From FEN-1297 sp046706945 (GTDB lineage Bacteria; Bacteroidota; Ignavibacteria; Ignavibacteriales; Ignavibacteriaceae), in the NCBI GenBank assembly GCA_046706945.1, contig JBJKOY010000485.1:1-12400 (forward strand): DNA of 12,400 nucleotides, in the 5' to 3' direction. The notes under the pieces were generated by a model. It was not told the origin of the DNA, did no database searches, and worked only from the letters and a program-made list of their open reading frames with translations. The position numbers and the translations under genes are program-made. This document shows, in pieces, positions 5,928 through 12,400 of this stretch (its first letter is position 1; each line of letters begins with the position of its first letter).

Positions 5928-8810
5928 CTATTGATTTTTAATAGGCAGAGTTACCTTAAAAGTAGTACCCTTACCCGTCTCGCTGCTAAAAGTTATTTTC
6001 CCGTTTTGCAGCTCCAGACTTTTTTTAACTATCGAGAGCCCCAGCCCGGTTCCGGAAATATTGCCTATATTTTTTGCCCTGAAGAAAGGAAGGAATAAGT
6101 TATTCTTATCTTCCTCCGGAATTCCCATTCCGTTATCGCTGACGTAAATATCGGTGAAGTTCCCTTCCCTTTCGATCTTTAATTCGATCTTTCCGCCGCC
6201 GGGTGAATATTTTATGGCGTTGCTTAAAAGATTTATGATTACCGATCTCAGCATTTTTTCGTCGAAAAATCCGTTTAATTTTTCTTCTCCAGAAGAAAAA
6301 ACAAGATTGTGCTTTTCGCCGGCCAGCGGTATTGCTTCGTCGAAAACCTCTCTCAAAAATTGAATTAGCTCCAATTGCTTCGGAGAATATACCACCCTTC
6401 CGGACTCGGCTCTGTTTAAATCAAGTACGCCGCCTACCATTTCATTCATAAACAGCGCGGAATTCTGTATCCTTTGTATCGTCGTTATTTTCTTATCGTC
6501 GCTCCATTTATTATTGTATCTCAGAATTAACTCGGCGGATGCCAGAATCGAAGTGAGCGGGGTCCTGAATTCATGGGAAACGGTTGAAACAAAACGGGAC
6601 TTCAATTCGCTGAGTTCTCTTTCCTTTTTCAGATTCTCTTTCATTTCTTCTTCGGCCAATACTTTTTCCGTAATGTCGTACAGCGAACCTGAAGTTCCGT
6701 TTATCATGCCTTTTTCGTCAAACGTAAGTCTTGCGAAGACTTCAATCCATTTGAAGTTGCCGTTTTTCGTTAAATACCGAACAACATGGCGGCAATATTC
6801 TTTCTCGAAGCAGATCAGTTTACCGAATTCTTTATTATTTTTCTCCCTGTCTTCCGGATGCACATAATTCAGGAACTGTTTGCCTATGCTGTCTTTAACG
6901 GAGAACCCGGTTGTTTCTTCCCAGGCATGGTTTAAGAACAGCCAGTTTCCTTCCGCGTCGGTTTGAAATATTACTTCTTTAATATTGTCGACTACAAACC
7001 GGTATCTTTGTTCGCTGTTTTTCAGCGCATCTTCGCTCTCTTTGCGTGCGGTAATATCGGTTATAATTCCCAAAATATAAATCGGATTGCCCTGTTCGTC
7101 CCTGACAAAGGAGCTGTTTAGTTCCGCGTCCAGAAGTCCGCCGTTCACGCACTTAATTTTTATCTCGCCCAGCCATTCGCCCTTTTGCCGGAAGTCATTT
7201 AAATTTTTTGTTATATTATTTTCATCGTCCCCTGCAAATTTAAGACCGATTTTACCAAGAATATCATTAGGATCCGAGGCACCTAAAATTTTAACAAGGG
7301 ATTTGTTTACGTATTGAACGTTATAATTCAAATCGAATATGACAACGCCGGAAGCCGAAGACTCTATAGCCCTGTTGAAAACCATATTTTGCTTTTCGAT
7401 CTTTTTCTTCTCCGTTATATCGCGGATTACGCTCCCGATCATTATTCCTTTGTCCGTAATTATGGGATAAACTATGCTCTGAAGCGATATTATCGAGCCG
7501 TCCTTCTTTGATAATTCGTCCTCAAAAGGTTTATTGAAATTCTTGGTTCCTTTTTTCTCTATAATTTCCTGGACGATATCTATCAGTCCGTATTTTCTTC
7601 CCGAAAATACCCCTCCCGGTTTCGGATTGAAATCAATATCAGTTAAAGATTTCCCGATAGTATTCATTTTGGATAACCCGGTAATTCTTTCCAGGGCGTT
7701 ATTCCATTCCACTATTATGCCGGATTCGTCGATCAGCATTATTCCGTCGATGGATTGTTCGACGATGCTTCTGAATTTGGTTTCGCTTTCTTTTATTATT
7801 CTTTCGTTGTCGAATCTATCCGAGATATCTTTCTTAATTCCCAAAAAATTAAGCAGTTTTCCCGTTCCGTCGTGTACGGGAATAACTCTGATCTCGTTCC
7901 AAAACGGCGTACCGTCCTTTTTATAGTTCAGGATGGTAACGTCGCACTCTTCTTCTTTCTTCAATGCTTTTCTTATTTTTTCTACAGTAATTTTATCGGT
8001 TCTTTCTCCTTGAAGAATTCTCGGATTTTTTCCTATTACTTCCTCAGCTTTGAACCCGGTCATTTTTTCATAGGCCGGATTACAGAATATTATGGGATTA
8101 TCGTTTTGAGCGGGATCGGTTATTACGACGCCGTTCGGCGTTCTTTGGATCGCCATTTCCGAAAGGAGCAATTTGGTCTCGTAATTCTTTCTTTCGGTTA
8201 TATCCCTGCCGATGGCTTGGATCTCGGTAATATTGTTCATATCATCGCGTATTATGTTTTCTTCCCACTCAATCCACCTTAACCCGTCAACTGTTCGGGC
8301 CCTGTGTTCAAAGCGTCTCCTGTAAGGCGGCAGCTTCAGCTTCTCCATTTCTTCGGAAATGGTAAGAAGATCACTTTGAAGTACAAAATTACGGAAGTTG
8401 CTGCCTAATAATTCGCGGCAATCCTTCCCGAATTTTTTACAATAAGCCTTGTTCGCAAAAGTAAATTCCCCTTCGGCATTAACCCTTACGATCAAATAAT
8501 TCATCGAATCGATAAGACTTTTATACCGCGATTGGATTTCGGCTGATTCCCGTTTTTCGCGAAGAACGGATTTCGTATTCATATATTTAACAAACAGCAA
8601 GACAAATACGGGAATGAAAATGATGTCGAACAAAACGAGATATCCGGGGAATGGTTTATTAATGAGACGAATGAGATTTGGAGGATCAACGGCAAGATAT
8701 AATAAATTTAAAATTAAAACGGAGGGTAAAAAGGTATATACATATGCTAAGGTAATTTTGCCGAATTTCGGCCTAAACAATAGGTTTAAGAAGCTGCGTA
8801 GAGGTTTCAA
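5928..8810 (-). CDS. Membrane histidine kinase with five PAS domains
   Basis: 960 residues. Two N-terminal membrane helices (about 18-41 and 55-76) are joined by a very short loop, so sensing is probably cytoplasmic or in the membrane. Five PAS domains follow: about 95-208, 215-335, 340-468, 475-590 and 598-718. Four end in the usual D-I-T-x(K/R) type linker, and the second ends in KKDISDR. HisKA carries H746 in SHEFRTPL, and HATPase_c follows with N864 (LLSNAIKYSP), SDNGMGIP (891-898) and GTGLGLSIVKK. There is no attached receiver. The second PAS has GKNPRILQG (260-268), a LOV-like segment in which proline replaces the flavin-binding cysteine. No ATG fits: the start is a TTG at 8810 with GGGAG 9 nt upstream, and the frame is closed by TAA a short way further up. 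It is 134 nt from the second cheW and 9 nt before the LytTR regulator, its likely partner. Confidence 0.94.
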   Translation of the reverse strand: MKPLRSFLNLLFRPKFGKITLAYVYTFLPSVLILNLLYLAVDPPNLIRLINKPFPGYLVLFDIIFIPVFVLLFVKYMNTKSVLREKRESAEIQSRYKSLIDSMNYLIVRVNAEGEFTFANKAYCKKFGKDCRELLGSNFRNFVLQSDLLTISEEMEKLKLPPYRRRFEHRARTVDGLRWIEWEENIIRDDMNNITEIQAIGRDITERKNYETKLLLSEMAIQRTPNGVVITDPAQNDNPIIFCNPAYEKMTGFKAEEVIGKNPRILQGERTDKITVEKIRKALKKEEECDVTILNYKKDGTPFWNEIRVIPVHDGTGKLLNFLGIKKDISDRFDNERIIKESETKFRSIVEQSIDGIMLIDESGIIVEWNNALERITGLSKMNTIGKSLTDIDFNPKPGGVFSGRKYGLIDIVQEIIEKKGTKNFNKPFEDELSKKDGSIISLQSIVYPIITDKGIMIGSVIRDITEKKKIEKQNMVFNRAIESSASGVVIFDLNYNVQYVNKSLVKILGASDPNDILGKIGLKFAGDDENNITKNLNDFRQKGEWLGEIKIKCVNGGLLDAELNSSFVRDEQGNPIYILGIITDITARKESEDALKNSEQRYRFVVDNIKEVIFQTDAEGNWLFLNHAWEETTGFSVKDSIGKQFLNYVHPEDREKNNKEFGKLICFEKEYCRHVVRYLTKNGNFKWIEVFARLTFDEKGMINGTSGSLYDITEKVLAEEEMKENLKKERELSELKSRFVSTVSHEFRTPLTSILASAELILRYNNKWSDDKKITTIQRIQNSALFMNEMVGGVLDLNRAESGRVVYSPKQLELIQFLREVFDEAIPLAGEKHNLVFSSGEEKLNGFFDEKMLRSVIINLLSNAIKYSPGGGKIELKIEREGNFTDIYVSDNGMGIPEEDKNNLFLPFFRAKNIGNISGTGLGLSIVKKSLELQNGKITFSSETGKGTTFKVTLPIKNQ

Positions 8811-8944
8811 TCGAACATTCTCCCAAAATCTTTCTGCGCATATTTACACAGGCTTACATAGTTAATAATATAAAGGAGTGTTTAAATCCGTATAAAGAAA
8901 TAAAAGAAGCAATTCGAATCTTTAGCGGAAGATACTGCGTAAGA
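8811..8944. other. Gap between second cheW and the five-PAS kinase
   Basis: 134 nt between two minus-strand genes. It holds a weak stem ATCTT/AAGAT (arms 8918-8922 and 8929-8933) followed on the minus strand by a T-rich stretch, a palindrome ATTCGAAT (8912-8919) and one TTAGCGG word (8922-8928) that matches the core of the repeats at 5066-5117. It may hold a weak terminator or a second promoter. I see no gene. Confidence 0.3.
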
Positions 8945-9430
8945 TCAGGCAACTTCTTCCAGAGCTTTTTTCTCTTTGGTGGATAATACTTTCTCCAGGT
9001 CGATCAGGGTAATCAAACGGTCTTCCAATTTTCCTACCGCCATAATGAAATCCGAATTTACTCCGGATACTATTTCCGGCGGAGCCTCGGTTATCTCTTT
9101 CGGTATTCTCAATACTTCTTTAACCGCATCGACAATAAATCCCACGGTATTTCCGGCAACTTCAACCACAACGATTCTTGTATTTTTATCGTGTTCTTTC
9201 CTCGGCATGCCCAGCCTGGTTCTTAAATCTATTACGGGAATAACTCTGCCTCTCAGGTTCACTACTCCGTCTACAAAAGCGGGGGCGTTCGGCACCTTGG
9301 TAATTTGAAACATCCTGTTTATTTCCTGCACATATAAAATATCCACACCGAATTCTTCATTACCTATCGTAAAGCTGACCAGTTGAAGCAATTCCGAAGA
9401 TTCTTTCTTTTCTTCTTCTAAAGTTGCCAT
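8945..9430 (-). CDS. cheW: CheW-family chemotaxis coupling protein (second copy)
   Basis: 161 residues, one CheW domain (about 14-155) after an acidic, charged N terminus (LEEEKKESSE). It has NEEFGVDI (24-31), ITKVPNAPAF (43-52), the conserved NLRG turn (58-61) and NTRIVVVE (83-90), and ends in a LIDLEKVLS segment plus an acidic tail (KALEEVA). It would couple receptors to CheA in a chemosensory array. It has a clear AGGAG ribosome site before the ATG and is the first gene of the minus-strand block, behind the divergent region. It is the same length as the first CheW and aligns to it without gaps at about 46% identity by hand count. The copies are clearly paralogous but long diverged, so they probably serve different receptors or array positions. 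Being upstream of a two-component kinase rather than an MCP, its partner is not obvious from position. Confidence 0.95.
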   Translation of the reverse strand: MATLEEEKKESSELLQLVSFTIGNEEFGVDILYVQEINRMFQITKVPNAPAFVDGVVNLRGRVIPVIDLRTRLGMPRKEHDKNTRIVVVEVAGNTVGFIVDAVKEVLRIPKEITEAPPEIVSGVNSDFIMAVGKLEDRLITLIDLEKVLSTKEKKALEEVA

Positions 9431-9891
9431 TACTTTTCTCCTAAGTTTTTGCGTTCATAAGAAAATTAGAACTGTTATTCCATAGTAATTATCGTACTAA
9501 ATGAAAAAAATTTTAGCAGGTTATTTAAAAAACAAACGCGGAATTCCGGGAAATTTCGGGATTAAGATAGTCAACTTAATTTTGGTAATATTATGAATAT
9601 GGTTAATAATGGCCAATTTTTATTTGTCGTTTTCGGCCGGACGTTTTTACCCCCCCAAAAGAAGCAAAAACAAACAGATTTTTAATGATTTTAAGCGGTT
9701 TCTCTGGTACTATTATTGATAAAAGACTTGCGATATAACAAGTTAGCCCTATTTTAATCTCAAAAAGGATTTGGAACCGTCGGCAGAACCCTAAAAATAA
9801 ATCAATTAATGTTATGCATTGTTGTACGAGTGAATAAAAATGCATAAAATAACAAACAGCAAAGAGAAAGTATTTTTTCCCTGGAAAAGAA
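9431..9891. other. Divergent intergenic region (461 bp) between second cheW and the plus-strand kinase
   Basis: No gene that I trust. The region is AT-rich with islands: GAAATTTC (a palindrome near 9549-9556), CGGCCG near 9634, a run of seven C at 9650-9656 and one TTAAGCGGT word at 9691-9699 similar to the repeats at 5066-5117. It must carry promoters for both outward-facing genes. The best plus-strand candidate is at 9822-9850. I could not pick a convincing minus-strand promoter for cheW. The 80-codon minus-strand ORF here has no homology-like features and reads through the C run, so I do not call it. Confidence 0.45.
9812..9850 (+). promoter_or_regulatory. Candidate promoter with flanking 8-bp inverted repeat for the plus-strand kinase
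   Basis: TTGTAC (9822-9827), a 17-nt spacer and TAAAAT (9845-9850) give a fair sigma-70-like pair about 40 nt upstream of the kinase ATG. An inverted repeat TTATGCAT (9812-9819) / ATGCATAA (9840-9847) encloses the -35 element and overlaps the -10, as an operator might. Both arms are AT-rich, so chance is a real alternative, and the promoter consensus of this organism is unknown. Confidence 0.3.
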
Positions 9892-11286
9892 ATGAAACTT
9901 GGGCTTGAAAGAAAACTAATTCTCTATTTCGGCTCGTCGATCCTATGCGTTTTGATTTTAGGATGCATGTTTTTTCTTTTAAATTCGAAAACAGACAAAC
10001 TATTCATACCGGCAGCTGCGGCTGCGGTGTTTACGGTGTTAATAATCCTGTTTTATTTTAGCTTAAGAAAAGAAGTAAAAAGGATCAGGCATACGGAATT
10101 CAATCTGAAATTGCCTGCGGCCGCCCTTGAGAACATCAACGAGTGCGTGGCGATTACGGACAGCCGAAATAAGATACTTTTTACAAACCGCGCTCTTCTG
10201 AAAGTTTACGGGTATACGCGGGATGAGCTGCGCAATAAAGATATTTCGGTATTGTATTCAAAACAGAATACCGGGCCCGGGGCGGCGGCGGAATCAAATC
10301 CCGCAATTCGGGAAGGATGGTCCGGCGAGACCCTTCACCGTACAAAGAGCGGCGCCGAATTAATGGTGCGTGTCTCCAATTCGGCGGTATACAACGAGAA
10401 CGGGGAAAAAATAGCACTGGTAAGCGTCGCGGAGGATATCACGGAGCGTAAAAAGACGGAGGAAGAAATCCGGCGGTATATTGAAGAACTCCAAGTCAGC
10501 AAGGATCTGCTGGAAGAAAACGCGGAAGAATTAATAGAGCTTAACGCTAAATTGTACGAGTCCGAAAAACAATTGATCGAACTTAATAATAACAAGGATA
10601 AATTCTTCTCGATAATTTCTCACGATTTAAGAAGTCCCTTTAATTCCCTGGTCGGTCTCTCGGACATTCTGGTGAACGATATAGATTCGCTTTCCAACGA
10701 GGAAGTGAAATATTTCAGCCGGAATATTTACGATGCGTCGAAAGGGGTTTTAAATTTGGTCGACCGCCTGCTTGAATGGTCGAGACTGCAGACGGGAAAG
10801 ATTCATTTTGCTCCCAAGACAGTATCGTTATACAAACTCGTAAATGAAATTTCGGAAGTACTGAAAGGCAATACCATTAAGAAAAATATAGATCTGAGGA
10901 ACGAAGTAAGGGAAAATACGTTTATCTTTGCCGACGAAGATATGTTAACCTCGATTCTGCAGAATCTAATATCAAACGCTTTAAAATTCACAGGCATTAA
11001 CGGACATATTAAGATTTTCGACAGGGACGCAGATAATTTTATAGAAGTTTACGTGCGCGACGACGGAATAGGAATGACCGACGATGCCGCCGGAAAATTA
11101 TTTCATATTGAAACAAGTACTACCACGCTGGGCACCGCGCATGAAAAAGGTACCGGCCTGGGACTTATTCTCTGCAAGGAACTTGTGGAAAAAAACAACG
11201 GCAAGATCAGGGTTAAAAGCCTGGCAGGAAAAGGAACTACCTTTATATTCTCCGTTCCGAGGGAAGAAATATTGCAGAGCCGTTAG
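9892..11286 (+). CDS. Membrane PAS histidine kinase
   Basis: 464 residues. Two membrane helices (about 8-31 and 38-57) are separated by a tiny loop, so no extracytoplasmic sensor domain. Then come one PAS domain (about 74-187, ending VAEDITERKK), a long predicted coiled coil rich in Glu and Leu (188-235), HisKA with H244 in ISHDLRSPFNSL, and HATPase_c. The ATPase domain shows N362 (NLISNALKF), the RDDGIGM G1 box and KGTGLGLILCKELVEKNNG as the G2 region. All catalytic features are intact. It ends ILQSR without a receiver. The ATG at 9892 follows a weak GGAAAAG ribosome site. It is transcribed away from the cheW block and is followed 124 nt later by a receiver protein that could take its phosphate. 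Confidence 0.93.
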   Translation: MKLGLERKLILYFGSSILCVLILGCMFFLLNSKTDKLFIPAAAAAVFTVLIILFYFSLRKEVKRIRHTEFNLKLPAAALENINECVAITDSRNKILFTNRALLKVYGYTRDELRNKDISVLYSKQNTGPGAAAESNPAIREGWSGETLHRTKSGAELMVRVSNSAVYNENGEKIALVSVAEDITERKKTEEEIRRYIEELQVSKDLLEENAEELIELNAKLYESEKQLIELNNNKDKFFSIISHDLRSPFNSLVGLSDILVNDIDSLSNEEVKYFSRNIYDASKGVLNLVDRLLEWSRLQTGKIHFAPKTVSLYKLVNEISEVLKGNTIKKNIDLRNEVRENTFIFADEDMLTSILQNLISNALKFTGINGHIKIFDRDADNFIEVYVRDDGIGMTDDAAGKLFHIETSTTTLGTAHEKGTGLGLILCKELVEKNNGKIRVKSLAGKGTTFIFSVPREEILQSR

Positions 11287-11410
11287 ACAATGTGTAAACT
11301 TTTTAACCGGTTTAAAACAGCCTATTGAAATCCGGTAATAAATATTTAATTTTATGTATGAACTTGATCGCCCTATTAAACAATACTTTAGTTTTCCAAG
11401 CGGGGAATAG
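11287..11410. other. Gap between the PAS kinase and the receiver-GAF-PAS gene
   Basis: 124 nt, same strand on both sides. An AACCGGTT palindrome sits near 11304-11311. A weak promoter-like pair TTGAAA (11325-11330) and TAATTT (11347-11352), 16 nt apart, precedes the next gene. No convincing terminator. The downstream ribosome site is GGGGA, about 5 nt before the ATG. Confidence 0.25.
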
Positions 11411-12400
11411 ATGAACAGGACCAAAATACTGATCGTTGAAGACGAGCAGGAAATAGCACAATCGATCAAAATTATTTTGGAAGAACGCGGTTATATTGTA
11501 GCTGCAACCGTTTCGACCGGCGAGGATGCGATTGAAACGGTAAAAACCAGAGAAGTAAACATTGTACTCATGGATATCGTTTTAAACAGCGAAATGTCGG
11601 GAACCGAAGCCGCGGAATATATCAAGGCTCATTACGACGTCCCCATTGTTTTTCTAACTGCTTATTTCAACGAATATATGCTTGAACAGGCAAAAGAATC
11701 CCTGCCTTTCGGTTATATTCTAAAACCGTTTAACGAGCGCGAATTGTATGCGAACATTGAAATGGCTTTGTATCACGACAGAATGGAGAAGAGAAAGAAC
11801 AGAATAAGTTTGATGCTCGATATTGCCAACAAAGTAAATAAACAGATTAACAGTAACCGCAGCAAGTCTGATTTAATTGCGAAAGTCTGCGATGTCTTTT
11901 CACAGATCCCCGACCATTTGGCTGTATTTATTATACTGCTCGACGAAATGAACAATGCGGCCGAAGCCGCACAAAAAGGACTGAATGCGAAAATATCCGA
12001 TATGATCCGGAGTCTTAACAGCTTCGAGTTTCCGCCGTGGTTCAGGAAAGCCGTTTCGGCAGAAGGAATCGTACAGGAGAACGGATCGCCTTTCGAGGTG
12101 AACAATGCAAAGAGAACCATATATATCAAACTGGAATTGAACAAAAAGATATACGGCTTGATAGGCATAATAATAAAAAACAGGTATTTGGAAGAGGAAG
12201 AATCGAAATTATTTTTAAGTATAGCGCAGGACATAACGTATGCACTGGAGAGATTCGAATTGGAAGCCAAAAGCAGGTCAATGGAAACTGCTCTCTCGGA
12301 ATCCGTACAGCGCTACAAACAGGTAATCGATAATGCGGCCGACATAATATTTACGCTGGATTTACAGGGTAATATTTCCTTCGTTAATAATTCCGTACTG
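11411..12400 (+). CDS. Receiver-GAF-PAS signalling protein, probable hybrid histidine kinase (3' end outside the window)
   Basis: Open for 330 codons from the ATG at 11411 to the right edge, with GGGGA just upstream. The receiver (1-120) has acidic E10/D11 after KILIVE, phosphoacceptor D55 (VLMDIVL), T83 and K105 (GYILKPF). The tip of the receiver reads LNSEMSGTEAAEYI, a style common in receivers that head kinases. A helical linker (121-140) leads to a GAF-like domain (about 141-283: SKSDLIAKVCDVF at the start, KKIYGLIGIII as a central strand, and SIAQDITYALERFE as the closing helix). A PAS domain begins near 300 (RYKQVIDNAADIIFTLDLQG) and is cut by the edge. In this architecture HisKA/HATPase usually follows, but that is not seen here. 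It lies 124 nt after the PAS kinase and is the natural phosphate acceptor candidate for it. Confidence 0.88.
   Translation, partial: MNRTKILIVEDEQEIAQSIKIILEERGYIVAATVSTGEDAIETVKTREVNIVLMDIVLNSEMSGTEAAEYIKAHYDVPIVFLTAYFNEYMLEQAKESLPFGYILKPFNERELYANIEMALYHDRMEKRKNRISLMLDIANKVNKQINSNRSKSDLIAKVCDVFSQIPDHLAVFIILLDEMNNAAEAAQKGLNAKISDMIRSLNSFEFPPWFRKAVSAEGIVQENGSPFEVNNAKRTIYIKLELNKKIYGLIGIIIKNRYLEEEESKLFLSIAQDITYALERFELEAKSRSMETALSESVQRYKQVIDNAADIIFTLDLQGNISFVNNSVL

Noticed and set aside
7755..8282. 175-codon plus-strand ORF opposite the five-PAS kinase
   Set aside because: Lies wholly antisense to a clear PAS-containing frame and has no domain-like pattern; a by-product of codon bias.
9603..9845. 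80-codon minus-strand ORF in the divergent region
   Set aside because: No ribosome site, no recognisable domain, low-complexity hydrophobic composition, and it runs across a seven-base C tract in what must be promoter DNA.

Overview
The window is a dense bacterial signal-transduction locus of roughly 40% G+C by eye. Ribosome sites are recognisable (GGAG-type before most genes) and the sensor proteins are PAS-rich. The mix of multi-PAS kinases, a LytTR regulator and a CheW/MCP chemosensory module would suit the Bacteroidota/Ignavibacteriota side of the tree. That is an impression from protein style; no marker gene here settles it.

Layout. A minus-strand block runs from 9430 down to 1331: CheW (8945-9430), a five-PAS membrane histidine kinase with a probable TTG start (5928-8810), a receiver-LytTR DNA-binding regulator (5145-5918), a receiver-histidine kinase fusion (3925-5001), a methyl-accepting chemotaxis protein (1827-3893) and a second CheW (1331-1816). 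Gaps within the block are 134, 9, 143, 31 and 10 nt. The last three genes form a tight sub-operon, and so do the kinase/LytTR pair. A separate minus-strand gene starts at 1049 and runs off the left edge; it is a 7TM-PAS sensor lacking its output end. On the plus strand, across a 461-bp divergent region, lie a PAS histidine kinase (9892-11286) and a receiver-GAF-PAS protein (11411 to the right edge, incomplete).

How it may work together. The five-PAS kinase and the LytTR regulator look like a cognate pair. In the 143-bp gap right after the LytTR gene, and before the receiver-kinase/MCP/CheW genes, sit three copies of AATWAGCGGTAT with exactly 20-nt periodicity, next to a near-perfect 21-bp dyad. 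Evenly phased direct repeats are how LytTR proteins are known to bind, so the simplest hypothesis is that this regulator controls the chemosensory sub-operon beside it. The receivers of the LytTR regulator and the receiver-kinase are about 54% identical by hand count, so they look like local duplicates and may share phosphodonors. No CheA, CheR, CheB or CheY is visible, so the MCP and the two CheW proteins must use partners encoded elsewhere or couple to something unusual. Nothing here is a proven new system. The LytTR-like repeat array and the MCP/CheW module embedded in a two-component cluster are the points worth following.
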